Below are positions 1-7,691 of a stretch of DNA of 8,620 nt, piece by piece. The stretch comes from Bacillota bacterium (GTDB taxonomy: Bacteria > Bacillota_I > Bacilli_A > RF39 > UBA660). The notes beneath the pieces are model-generated. The model ran no database searches. It was not told the DNA's origin and saw only the letters and a list, made by a program, of their open reading frames with translations. The DNA lies in NCBI GenBank assembly GCA_003149915.1, contig QAMK01000018.1:1-8620 (forward strand), in the 5' to 3' direction. The first letter of the stretch is position 1. Each line of letters starts with the position of its first letter. The position numbers and the translations under genes are program-made.

Positions 1-2054
1 GTATAGGGAATACCTTTCTCCAGAATGACCTGATCGTTCACCTTTTGTCCGATCTCGACGGATTTGTTATCGACTTCCAATTGGGTTATTACCACTTTGT
101 CAGAGACTGGATGGTCATTCATGGCTTCGTCCGGAAGGAAATAGGTCATATTCTTGTTATTTCCCCAGAACAAGAAATTCTTATAATGCATTACCGAACG
201 GTTATTACCCGATATATAATAGTTATAAAAGAGTTTCTGATGCTTGCTGTAACGCGAAATGCTGGAGTTGGAACCCAGCCAAAGATGTCCTTTCGAATCT
301 TCGCTGATACAGCCGATAAAGTTGCTGCTCAGCCCATTATGAGTCGTATAAAAACTCTCGATCATCTCTGATGACAAGTCCATTATGCCAAATCCATCTG
401 TAAAGCCGATATACAGCTTCCCGTCGGATGAGGAAAATAAGGAACGGATCTCCCTTGCCGGGATATTGGCCTGTTTCTCGAAACCCGAACGGACAGTCTC
501 ATCCGTGAAGCTAAACTTGTTAAGACCGGATGTAGTTCCCAGCCACAGACATTCACCCGGCATCTCTGTCATTGCCCGTATCGTACCGGAATGAACAGGA
601 TAATGTGTAAACACTCCTGTTACAGGGTCAAAAAGCAGTAAACCATACGATGTCCCCAACCATAAACGCTCCCGGCTGTCAAACAATACAGCCCAGACCG
701 AACCCGTCCATTGAGGATTACCGGACACACGAATAGGCAGAACACTCAGCCTGCCGGTATCCGAGTGATAACGAATCAGTTCGGACCTGTTATTTCCAAA
801 CCACAAATCTCCTTTCTTATCAGCCGTAACGCACAATACCGTACTCCCGGTACCGGACGAGACCGACTCAAAAGACAAACGGCTCTGCGGGTCGAACGGT
901 TCAGTACTCCGCATGATTCCTGTATGGAAAGTAGCCAGCCAGATGTGTTGCTTTTTATCGGTTGTCATTCCGCATATTTCATTATGTGTCTCCTGATGGA
1001 AACGCAGATAAAACTGTTTACGCAGATCGGAAGCATAAACCCCTCCTCCTTGTGTTCCCACCCAGATAATTCCTTCGGGATCATAATAAGCAGAGATCAT
1101 ACGGGTCTCCAGATTACGATGCAATTGTGATGCAGTATTATTATATACTTCTGTCGTGAAGCGGGTTGAATCTTCTTTGTCAGGGACCATGATTGTGTAT
1201 CCGTTCCAGGTGGCCGCCAGATAACGGCTGTTGCTGATCGGCACCATTTGATAAACATCCCAATGGGACAATGTCCTTAATTTATCTTTCGGATTATAGG
1301 TATATTGCGTATAAGTTCCCGATTCCGGATTATAACGGATGGCCCCGTTTGCCCAAGTGGCGATCCACACATACCCTTCAGAATATAAAAGCCTGTGAAC
1401 ATGCATTTTACTAACCTTTGGCAAATCTCCTTTACTTACCACCCGGAAAGTAACCGGATCGAATGTAATGACATTCCCCCAATCCGTCCCGATATAGATC
1501 ATTCCTTCCGGTGATTGGCAAAAAGCCATGTAATCGGTATCGTTTCCTCCTAAACCGGTAAACTCCATTTCTACTTTCAGGCTAACCTCCGCTATATATC
1601 CGTCTTTATCCCACCGGTAATCGATCAGGACGAGAGAAAGAACATCAGGCGATATGGACCAGAAAGAGGTATTGTTTTGCATGAGTATGTCCTGAACTCC
1701 GGTATATTTTTCACTGACCCGGACCGGTATGAAATGCTCCATCCGCCGATCGAAACACACCAGTTGCCCGTTGGCTATCAACCAAAGCAAGCCGTTATCC
1801 GTCTCACTGATATGAAACACCTTCATATAAAGGCTATCCGAACCGAAGTTCTTTATATTTTTCCCGTCATAGCGGCTCAGCCCGTTGTCTGTACCGAACC
1901 ACATGAAACCGTCCCGGTCCTTATGAATGCAGGAGACCGTATTATCAGCCAATCCATTCTGCATGGTAAGTACCCGAATGTCCTTTTCAAAGAAAGCATA
2001 GCCGGTAAGACTATAAAGGATAACCAATGATATAATTATAATAAATTTCCTCAT
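1..2054 (-). CDS. Hybrid two-component system (HTCS) regulator, N-terminal periplasmic sensor part (partial)
   Basis: Reading the minus strand from an ATG at 2054 gives 684 uninterrupted codons to the window edge. The protein opens with a hydrophobic signal or anchor segment (MRKFIIIISLVILYSLTGYA). It then carries a long series of Reg_prop-type propeller motifs, such as DGFMWFGTDNGLSRYDG (about residues 48-64). Similar blades with an I/L-W-hydrophobic-G/A core lie near residues 185-200, 227-237, 326-334, 366-375, 412-420, 459-471, 499-507 and 586-594. Around residues 653-684 the sequence (VVITQLEVDNKSVEIG, then ILEKGIPYT) looks like the start of a Y_Y_Y domain. This is the standard sensor of Bacteroidota HTCS proteins, which bind glycan fragments in the periplasm. 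In known members, a membrane helix, histidine kinase, receiver and AraC-type DNA-binding domain follow; here they lie beyond the left edge and are inferred. Divergence from susC fits a local PUL activator. Confidence 0.93.
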   Translation of the reverse strand, partial: MRKFIIIISLVILYSLTGYAFFEKDIRVLTMQNGLADNTVSCIHKDRDGFMWFGTDNGLSRYDGKNIKNFGSDSLYMKVFHISETDNGLLWLIANGQLVCFDRRMEHFIPVRVSEKYTGVQDILMQNNTSFWSISPDVLSLVLIDYRWDKDGYIAEVSLKVEMEFTGLGGNDTDYMAFCQSPEGMIYIGTDWGNVITFDPVTFRVVSKGDLPKVSKMHVHRLLYSEGYVWIATWANGAIRYNPESGTYTQYTYNPKDKLRTLSHWDVYQMVPISNSRYLAATWNGYTIMVPDKEDSTRFTTEVYNNTASQLHRNLETRMISAYYDPEGIIWVGTQGGGVYASDLRKQFYLRFHQETHNEICGMTTDKKQHIWLATFHTGIMRSTEPFDPQSRLSFESVSSGTGSTVLCVTADKKGDLWFGNNRSELIRYHSDTGRLSVLPIRVSGNPQWTGSVWAVLFDSRERLWLGTSYGLLLFDPVTGVFTHYPVHSGTIRAMTEMPGECLWLGTTSGLNKFSFTDETVRSGFEKQANIPAREIRSLFSSSDGKLYIGFTDGFGIMDLSSEMIESFYTTHNGLSSNFIGCISEDSKGHLWLGSNSSISRYSKHQKLFYNYYISGNNRSVMHYKNFLFWGNNKNMTYFLPDEAMNDHPVSDKVVITQLEVDNKSVEIGQKVNDQVILEKGIPY

Positions 2055-2074
2055 TTCCACATTAACATACCTCC
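2055..2074 (-). promoter_or_regulatory. Ribosome binding site and alternative GTG start of the HTCS gene
   Basis: On the minus strand a GGAGG lies at 2074-2070, 15 nt before the ATG at 2054. An in-frame GTG at 2060-2058 sits 9 nt after GGAGG, which is a more usual spacing. Using it would add only two residues (M-E) before MRKF, so the product is essentially the same. Clear Shine-Dalgarno sites are uncommon in Bacteroidota, so the ATG remains a reasonable choice. Confidence 0.4.
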
Positions 2075-2166
2075 CTGCGGTAAACATCAGGATCATATAC
2101 AAAGAAACAAAAAAAGAAGGAGAGTAACGATAATTAAACAAAAGAAAAACTACCCGGAAGATATGA

Positions 2167-2210
2167 ATGAATAAAACACCCACTATCCATGAATAAAATA
2201 CCGGGTATGC
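2167..2210 (+). repeat. Tandem pair of 22-bp direct repeats (probable operator, distal pair)
   Basis: Two abutting 22-bp units, 2167-2188 and 2189-2210, agree at 17 of 22 positions. Both begin ATGAATAAAA, continue with C or T then ACC, and end in TAT plus two bases. AraC-family activators typically bind two direct half-sites about two helical turns apart, and HTCS proteins carry an AraC-type domain. I infer this pair is a binding site for the neighbouring HTCS. The second unit also holds a small palindrome, ATACC-G-GGTAT (2198-2208). Confidence 0.5.
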
Positions 2211-2228
2211 TGGCTATCAACAAGTAAT

Positions 2229-2272
2229 ATAAAGAAAACGCCCCCTGTTAATGACTAAAACACTTGGTATCC
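2229..2272 (+). repeat. Second tandem pair of 22-bp direct repeats (probable operator, proximal pair)
   Basis: Units at 2229-2250 and 2251-2272 continue the pattern 18 bp after the first pair. The unit at 2251 begins ATGACTAAAACAC and matches the unit at 2167 at 17 of 22 positions. The unit at 2229 is weaker (15 of 22) but keeps AAAAC and CCC in register. The pair ends 17 bp before the susC -7 box, so it overlaps the expected -33 region. That is a usual location for an AraC-type activator site. A fifth, poor copy (2273-2294) is in phase but overlaps the -7 box and may be chance. Confidence 0.5.
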
Positions 2273-2289
2273 TATTCAACCATACCCGA

Positions 2290-2297
2290 TACTTTTG
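2290..2297 (+). promoter_or_regulatory. Candidate -7 promoter box for susC
   Basis: TACTTTTG matches the Bacteroidota -7 consensus TAnnTTTG exactly. Transcription would start near 2303-2305, giving a leader of about 45 nt before the susC ATG at 2350. No good -33 TTTG is present at the usual spacing; only TTG at 2264-2266, slightly too far away. A weak -33 covered by the proximal repeat pair is what an activator-dependent promoter would show. The start site itself is inferred. Confidence 0.5.
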
Positions 2298-2349
2298 CTC
2301 ACAAAGATTATTTAAAATTTAGTATTCACAACCTTAAAACTAAAAGAGG

Positions 2350-5300
2350 ATGAAGAAGAGAGTCACATTATTAATTGTACTGCTGATGGCCAGTATATCT
2401 TGTATATACGCACAGCAGTTAACCATCACAGGAACTGTCATTGACAAAAACCTTGGTGATCCGATTATCGGAGCCACTATTCTTGTAAAGGGTACTACCA
2501 TCGGAACGGTAACCGACGTTGATGGTAATTTCTCTATCGAAGCTTCAAAAAACAATGTACTGGAAATTTCTTATGTCGGTTATCAGGCTCAAAGTATCAA
2601 ACTGGATGGCATACAACGAGTATACCGCATCGAACTGAGTGAAGATACACAAAATCTGGACGAAGTTGTGGTAGTCGGTTTCGGTACCCAGAAGAAAGTC
2701 AACCTGACCGGGGCTGTTGCCACAGTCGACACAAAAACACTGGAGTCACGCCCGGTAACTTCTGTTGCACAGGCTTTACAGGGAGTTGTCCCGGGATTGA
2801 ATGTCAGCGCCAATAACCGTGGAGGTAAGCTGGACCAGTCACCGACGATGAACATTCGTGGTACAGGGAACCTCGGCACCGGTTCGAGCGACTCTCCACT
2901 GGTATTGATCGATGGCGTGGAAGGCGATATTAACTCGCTCAACCCACAGGATATAGCGAATATATCAGTATTGAAAGATGCAGCTTCGGCATCTATCTAT
3001 GGTTCGCGTGCTCCTTTCGGAGTTATATTGGTTACGACCAAATCCGGCGAAAAGGGGAAAACTACTATTCAATATTCGGATAATTTTCGTTGGGCTCGTC
3101 CTACGAATATCCCGGATATGCTCGACTCGTATCGCTTCGCCAAGTATTTCAACTATGCCCAGGCTAATAGCGGACAAGCTGCATCATATCTGTTTGATGA
3201 CGATACGATCGATCGTATACAGCAATATATGGCCGGTACTTATCAGTACACCTCCGATCCTACCCAACAACAGGGAGCAAACTTCTTCCAGTTCAACATG
3301 CGGTCGAACGACAACCAGAACTGGCCGAGAAACTTCATCGACAAAACAGCATTCGGACAGGAGCACAACCTGAGCGTATCGGGGGGTAGCGACAAAGTTA
3401 AATATTATATCTCCGGAGCATTCCTCTCACAGGAAGGACAGATGAATTACGCGGATGAAAAGAAGAAACGCTATAACATCAGCGGAAAGATCAGCGGAGA
3501 AATTACCAAATGGCTGACAATCGAATTCAACACCCGCTTTATCCGCACGGATATCGGTATGCCTACTTTCCTGAAAACACAGGGCGACCGTTTCTTCCCG
3601 GAAACAACCAAGCTGTATCCTATGATGCCATTGTATGATAACAACGGCCATTATACACGTAACCCCAAGCTGATGCAGCTGACTTCGGGCGGACGTTCCA
3701 ACACATCAAAGGATGAATACTTCACACAGGGAGGTTTCACTTTGACCCCGCTGAAAGGACTCTCGATAAAAGGACAAGCCTCATTGCGTACGGAAAGTTT
3801 CAGACATCAGTATGCTATTAACAAGGTATACCTTTACACCCGCGACAATGAGCCGGTAGAAGAGGCATGGCTGGGCGGCGACCCGGACCTGGCAGCCGGT
3901 AAGACATATGTACGAAGCGAAACCCAGCAGGTTTCAATGATGACTACTTCACTTTATGCCGATTACGAACACTCCTGGAACAAGCATAACTTCAAATTCA
4001 TGGTCGGTATGAACAGCGAGTATTACTACGTGAATGACCTGATGGGAAAACGCTTCGATACGATCGACGAAAACGTACCCAGCCTGAACACAGCCAACGG
4101 TATCAGCAGCAACTCCGGCAGCATGAAAGAATGGGCTACCCTCGGTTACTTCGCTCGTTTGAACTACGATTATGAAGGACGTTACCTGTTCGAAGCTAAT
4201 ATCCGCCGCGACGGAACATCCCGCTTCAGAGGAAGTGAAAAATGGGGTAACTTCCCTTCCGTATCAGTGGGTTGGAATATTGCCCGCGAATCTTTCTGGG
4301 AGCCGCTGGAACAGTATGTAAATACTTTGAAACCACGTTTTTCGTATGGTAGCCTCGGCAATCAAAATACAGAAAACTGGTATCCGACCTATTCCATCCA
4401 GAATATTACGGTAGGTAGTGCCGACGCAGGAGGCCGTTGGCTGCTCGACGGAACAAACAAATCCAATATCGCATCTTCACCCGGACTCGTAAGCGCGTTG
4501 CTGACCTGGGAACGTATCATCAGTTACAATGTAGGGGCAGACTTCGGCGCCCTGAACAATCGCCTGACCGGTTATTTCGATTATTATATCCGTGATACGA
4601 AAGATATGGTAGGACCCGCAGAAGAAATCTCTCCGATCATTGGAGCCGGGGCACCTAAACTGAACAATACCGCCCTGCGAACCAAAGGATGGGAGTTGCA
4701 GATCGGATGGCAGGACAGAATCGGAAAGGTAGGTTATAATGTCTCATTCAACTTATCGGATGCGCAGACAGAAGTAACAGACTATCCTAACCCGGACAAA
4801 TATCTCACTTATAAAGATGATAACGGAAACACACAGGATAACTTCTGGAAAGGTAAAAAATTGGGAGAAATTTGGGGATTGAAAACATTAGGCATGGCGA
4901 AAACTGACGAAGAAATGGCTGCCCATATCGCCCAGCACGACCAGAGCAAACTAAAAGGCGGAGGACAGAACATCTGGAAAGCCGGTGATATTATGTACGC
5001 CAACCTCGATGATAATCCGGAGATCGAACAGGGAACAACCGCTTCCGATCCAAAAGATTTAACTATAATAGGTAACAGCACTCCACGCTATCGCTTCGGT
5101 CTGAACCTGGGTGCAAACTATCAGGGCTTCGACTTCAGTATGATGTTTCAGGGGGTTGCCAAGCGTGACTACTGGTTAGACGGTATGATCTTCTGGGGAG
5201 TTAACGGCGGACAATGGAACTCTACCGGATACGAAGAACATTGGGACTTCTTCCGTCCGGAAGGCCACGAACTGGGTGCAAACATAAATTCCTATTTCCC

Positions 5301-5580
5301 CCGTCCGATCATCGGCAGTACACAGAACCAACATAAACAATCAGGCTATATGCAGAATGCAGCCTATATCCGCCTGAAAAACCTGCAGGTTGGATATACG
5401 ATCCCGAGAAATGTAACAAACATGATCGGTCTGGAGAAAGTTCGTGTATTCTTCTCTGGAGACAATTTATGGACAGGAACTAAGATCAATAAGAACTTCG
5501 ATCCGGAAGCATTATGGCAGAACGGTATGACCTATCCGCTGAGCCGTACGCTCTCCTGTGGTGTAAACATCGTATTATAA
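2350..5580 (+). CDS. susC-like: SusC-family TonB-dependent outer membrane glycan transporter
   Basis: A complete 1076-residue protein, normal length for a SusC/RagA transporter. It starts with a Sec signal peptide (MKKRVTLLIV; likely cleavage after IYA, residue 21). A CarboxypepD_reg-like domain follows at about 24-100 (ITGTVIDKNLGDPIIGATILVKGT, DVDGNFSIEA, VLEISYVGYQ). A TonB-box-like segment, DEVVVVGFG (104-112), leads into the plug at about 115-235, which includes MNIRGTGNL, PLVLIDGVEGDINSLNP and ISVLKDAASASIYGSRAPFGVILVTTK. The rest is the beta barrel, ending FSGDNLWTG then GVNIVL. No STN domain precedes the carboxypeptidase-like domain, so it is not an anti-sigma-coupled transducer; this fits control by the HTCS next door. 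With SusD it forms the importer that carries oligosaccharides across the outer membrane using TonB energy. The substrate cannot be read from the sequence. GAGG abuts the ATG with no spacer, so it is unlikely to act as a Shine-Dalgarno site. Confidence 0.96.
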   Translation: MKKRVTLLIVLLMASISCIYAQQLTITGTVIDKNLGDPIIGATILVKGTTIGTVTDVDGNFSIEASKNNVLEISYVGYQAQSIKLDGIQRVYRIELSEDTQNLDEVVVVGFGTQKKVNLTGAVATVDTKTLESRPVTSVAQALQGVVPGLNVSANNRGGKLDQSPTMNIRGTGNLGTGSSDSPLVLIDGVEGDINSLNPQDIANISVLKDAASASIYGSRAPFGVILVTTKSGEKGKTTIQYSDNFRWARPTNIPDMLDSYRFAKYFNYAQANSGQAASYLFDDDTIDRIQQYMAGTYQYTSDPTQQQGANFFQFNMRSNDNQNWPRNFIDKTAFGQEHNLSVSGGSDKVKYYISGAFLSQEGQMNYADEKKKRYNISGKISGEITKWLTIEFNTRFIRTDIGMPTFLKTQGDRFFPETTKLYPMMPLYDNNGHYTRNPKLMQLTSGGRSNTSKDEYFTQGGFTLTPLKGLSIKGQASLRTESFRHQYAINKVYLYTRDNEPVEEAWLGGDPDLAAGKTYVRSETQQVSMMTTSLYADYEHSWNKHNFKFMVGMNSEYYYVNDLMGKRFDTIDENVPSLNTANGISSNSGSMKEWATLGYFARLNYDYEGRYLFEANIRRDGTSRFRGSEKWGNFPSVSVGWNIARESFWEPLEQYVNTLKPRFSYGSLGNQNTENWYPTYSIQNITVGSADAGGRWLLDGTNKSNIASSPGLVSALLTWERIISYNVGADFGALNNRLTGYFDYYIRDTKDMVGPAEEISPIIGAGAPKLNNTALRTKGWELQIGWQDRIGKVGYNVSFNLSDAQTEVTDYPNPDKYLTYKDDNGNTQDNFWKGKKLGEIWGLKTLGMAKTDEEMAAHIAQHDQSKLKGGGQNIWKAGDIMYANLDDNPEIEQGTTASDPKDLTIIGNSTPRYRFGLNLGANYQGFDFSMMFQGVAKRDYWLDGMIFWGVNGGQWNSTGYEEHWDFFRPEGHELGANINSYFPRPIIGSTQNQHKQSGYMQNAAYIRLKNLQVGYTIPRNVTNMIGLEKVRVFFSGDNLWTGTKINKNFDPEALWQNGMTYPLSRTLSCGVNIVL

Positions 5581-5593
5581 ACCTAAAAAAACA

Positions 5594-7507
5594 ATGACAA
5601 TTATGAGAATCAAAAATATATTATCCGCAGCTGCAGCCAGCCTGATACTTCTATCCGGTTGTAGCGACTTTCTTGACAGAACTCCTCTTTCGGACAATGT
5701 GAACGAAGGGTTCTTCACCGAGGAAAACCAATTGGAGCCATACTGTAATAAGAAATATGAATTATTACCCGACTTCAAAGATGTCAATCCGTTTACCAAA
5801 GATAACGACAGCGACAATCAGACAGCCAACGATCCGAATGATAACTTCCTTCCGCAACGTATTGTCGTTCCGGAAAAAGACAGTTACAATAAACACGGCC
5901 ACCTGCGCGACTGTAACCGCTTCCTGTATTACACAGCAGAGAATCTGGAAAACGGCACACTGACCAATTCGGTCAAAGTACAGCAATATATCGGCGAGAT
6001 GTATTTCTTCCGTGCTTACGTCTATTTCGATTACCTGAAGAAGTTCGGCGACTTCCCAATCGTCACCACCGAACTGAACGACGCCGACTATGCAGCAACC
6101 GTAGAAGCCAACAAGCGCAAGCCTCGTAACGAAGTAGCCCGCTTCATTCTGGAAGACCTGGACAAGGCAGCCGCCCACATGGAATCGCGCAGCAACGCTA
6201 TCACGAACCATCGTTTAAATAAGGAAACCGCTTTACTATTCAAATCGAGAGTAGCCTTGTATGAAGGAACCTGGGAAAAATATCACCAGGGAACTGCCCG
6301 CGTACCGGGTGGTCCGGGATGGCCGGGCGGCAGTTTCAGCGGCAATCTGGATGAAGAGATCAACTTCTTCCTGACCCAGGCAATGGATGCAGCCAAACAG
6401 ATAGCAGAAGCTATCCCATTGGAAAAAGCAGAAGATTATATCAATATGTTCAACCAGCACGATCTGTCGTCGAAGAAAGAAGTTCTCCTGTGGCGTATGT
6501 ACAGTGCCGATGCCCAGGTACAAAGTCTGATCGAAGGCGGCTATCACGGGATCAATGAAGACGATGGTTGCGTTGGCGGCGGAGGCGGCTATACACGTTC
6601 CATGATTGAAACATTCCTTTGCACGAACGGGCTTCCTATTTATGCAGCCGGAGACCAGTACAAAGGCGATAAGAACACAACCGACGTAACCACCAATCGC
6701 GACAACCGCCTGATAGCCTCCATCTCCAAACCGGGCGACCTCATCTGGAGAGGAAAGAATATGGATAAGGAAATGAGAATGGTATATCCCAATATGGTTC
6801 ATGGCAAATACAATTTCGGAGCAACAGCCACAGGTTATGTAGTCCGCAAAGGATGGGTAGACAGCAACGTCTCCGTCAGCGACAATTCTCCTTTGGCTTA
6901 CATGATCTTCCGTGCCGCCGAAGCATACCTGAACTATATGGAGGCAGACTATGTAAAGAACGGAAATCTCGATGCTTACAGCCAGAAATATTGGAAAGCT
7001 TTAAGAGAACGTGCAATGGTAGACACTGACTTCCGGAAAACAATTGCGGCAACCGATCTAAGCAAAGAAAACGACCTGGCAGTCTGGTCGGGCAGCGATA
7101 TGGTAGATCCTACCTTATATAATATTCGTCGCGAACGCCGTAGTGAATTCATCGCCGAAGGTATGCGTAAAGACGATCTATACCGCTGGCGCTCGCTGGA
7201 CAAGATGAAAGATTTCTACGTGGAAGGATTCAACTTCTGGGAAGAAAACGCCCAATTGCCAGCTTATCAGGAAGACTTGAAAAACGGTCTGAAAGTAAGT
7301 GAAACGAAATATGTACGTCCCCATTTCCAGAATGCGCTGGTGATACAGAACAACGGATATCAATTCGAAGAAGCAAACTACCTAAGCCCGCTCTCTTACG
7401 ACATATTCCGCCTGTCGACACCTGAGAAGGGAGGAGATATCTCTACCTCGGTTGTCTATCAGAATCCGGGATGGCCGGTCGATAAGGGAGGTACTGCTCT
7501 AAGATAA
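5594..7507 (+). CDS. susD-like: SusD/RagB-family surface glycan-binding lipoprotein
   Basis: A complete 637-residue protein, 13 nt after the susC stop and so co-transcribed. A lipoprotein signal peptide ends in the lipobox LSGC, with the lipidated cysteine at residue 23, followed by SDFLDRTPLSD, a classic mature SusD start. The SusD helical core shows at about 131-156 (QYIGEMYFFRAYVYFDYLKKFGDFPI). The conserved C-terminal RagB/SusD region shows at about 512-530 (RRERRSEFIAEGMRKDDLYRW). The protein ends with a typical PLSYDIFRLSTP segment and a short tail. SusD proteins cap the SusC barrel and bind the glycan at the surface. At 637 residues it is somewhat longer than many SusDs. Two glycine-rich loops (about 236-250, and five glycines at 328-332) may shape the binding face, but that is a guess. 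An ATG at 5603 is an equally good start; both give the same lipoprotein. No Shine-Dalgarno site is evident. Confidence 0.95.
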   Translation: MTIMRIKNILSAAAASLILLSGCSDFLDRTPLSDNVNEGFFTEENQLEPYCNKKYELLPDFKDVNPFTKDNDSDNQTANDPNDNFLPQRIVVPEKDSYNKHGHLRDCNRFLYYTAENLENGTLTNSVKVQQYIGEMYFFRAYVYFDYLKKFGDFPIVTTELNDADYAATVEANKRKPRNEVARFILEDLDKAAAHMESRSNAITNHRLNKETALLFKSRVALYEGTWEKYHQGTARVPGGPGWPGGSFSGNLDEEINFFLTQAMDAAKQIAEAIPLEKAEDYINMFNQHDLSSKKEVLLWRMYSADAQVQSLIEGGYHGINEDDGCVGGGGGYTRSMIETFLCTNGLPIYAAGDQYKGDKNTTDVTTNRDNRLIASISKPGDLIWRGKNMDKEMRMVYPNMVHGKYNFGATATGYVVRKGWVDSNVSVSDNSPLAYMIFRAAEAYLNYMEADYVKNGNLDAYSQKYWKALRERAMVDTDFRKTIAATDLSKENDLAVWSGSDMVDPTLYNIRRERRSEFIAEGMRKDDLYRWRSLDKMKDFYVEGFNFWEENAQLPAYQEDLKNGLKVSETKYVRPHFQNALVIQNNGYQFEEANYLSPLSYDIFRLSTPEKGGDISTSVVYQNPGWPVDKGGTALR

Positions 7508-7565
7508 AAAAAGGAAACTAATAACCAGAAAGAACAAAAGTTCTAATCCCAACGTCCCTATCTTC

Positions 7566-7659
7566 TATATTTTTGACCTGGGTCGAAAACGTTTATCACC
7601 CAGGTCAAAAACATTTTCTACCTAGGTCAAAAACGTTTACTACCTGGGTCAAAAATATA
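7566..7659. repeat. 94-bp palindromic element built of 22-bp tandem repeats
   Basis: Four 22-bp units start at 7577, 7599, 7621 and 7643; the last is partial. Each begins CCTGGGTC, CCCAGGTC or CCTAGGTC and then runs into AAAAAC or GAAAAC. Units two and three agree at 19 of 22 positions, units one and three at 18. The block is bounded by perfect 13-bp inverted repeats, TATATTTTTGACC (7566-7578) and its complement (7647-7659). Inside it, 7570-7583 and 7598-7611 form a perfect 14-bp inverted repeat around AAACGTTT. It could be a multi-site operator, a structured RNA leader, or a dispersed intergenic repeat; the sequence alone does not decide. Confidence 0.85.
7568..7575 (+). promoter_or_regulatory. 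Possible -7 box for the sulfatase gene
   Basis: TATTTTTG matches TAnnTTTG exactly and would start transcription near 7582, about 110 nt before the sulfatase ATG. There is no TTTG at the -33 position. The same octamer occurs inverted at 7657-7650 because both lie in the terminal inverted repeats of the 94-bp element. The match may therefore be a by-product of the repeat and not a true promoter. Confidence 0.25.
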
Positions 7660-7691
7660 AAAGGTCCCATACAAAATATTACAAAGCAGAG

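Larger units (their letters stand above)
2055..2349. promoter_or_regulatory. Divergent intergenic regulatory region between HTCS and susC
   Basis: This 295-bp AT-rich gap separates two divergent genes and holds no credible ORF. The susC-proximal half (2167-2297) contains phased 22-bp repeats and a -7 box, listed separately. In the HTCS-proximal half I see only a weak minus-strand promoter candidate, TTTCTTTG at 2107-2100, which has one mismatch to TAnnTTTG. A stray AAAAACTACCC at 2145-2155 resembles the repeat core but is out of phase. No terminator is expected here and none is seen. Confidence 0.7.
7508..7691. other. Gap between susD and the sulfatase gene
   Basis: This 184-bp AT-rich gap contains no ORF. 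Its middle is the 94-bp repeat element at 7566-7659, listed separately. Upstream of that I see only a minor hairpin, AGAAC-AAAA-GTTCT (7531-7544), with no T-run after it, so it is not a convincing terminator. Between the element and the sulfatase ATG there is nothing recognisable beyond A/T-rich leader. No clear Shine-Dalgarno site precedes 7692 (only GCAGAG directly before the ATG). The larger gap compared with susC-susD allows separate or attenuated expression of the sulfatase. Confidence 0.6.

Noticed and set aside
45..2030. Plus-strand ORFs of 69-139 codons at 45-371, 385-594, 711-1130 and 1677-2030
   Set aside because: They lie antisense to the continuous HTCS sensor frame, have no recognisable motifs, and the minus-strand reading is a strong family match.
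2350..2700. SusC as an anti-sigma-coupled TonB transducer
   Set aside because: No STN domain precedes the carboxypeptidase-like domain, and no sigma or anti-sigma genes are adjacent; the HTCS is the evident regulator.
3381..3386. Run of six G residues in susC as a phase-variable tract
   Set aside because: It is short, in frame (encoding part of V-S-G-G-S-D), and a single run of this length is ordinary in a gene of this size.
5765..6802. Minus-strand ORFs of 148 and 188 codons (5765-6211 and 6236-6802)
   Set aside because: They are antisense to susD, whose frame carries all the family motifs. Their composition looks like shadow translation, with no signal or domain.
7570..7611. Strong hairpin after susD as a rho-independent terminator
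   Set aside because: The polarity is wrong: T-run, stem, then A-run on the plus strand. A terminator would need the T-run after the stem. A terminator role by other means is not excluded.
7577..7664. Possible CRISPR array from the regular 22-bp repeats
   Set aside because: The repeats abut with no unique spacers, and no cas genes are nearby.
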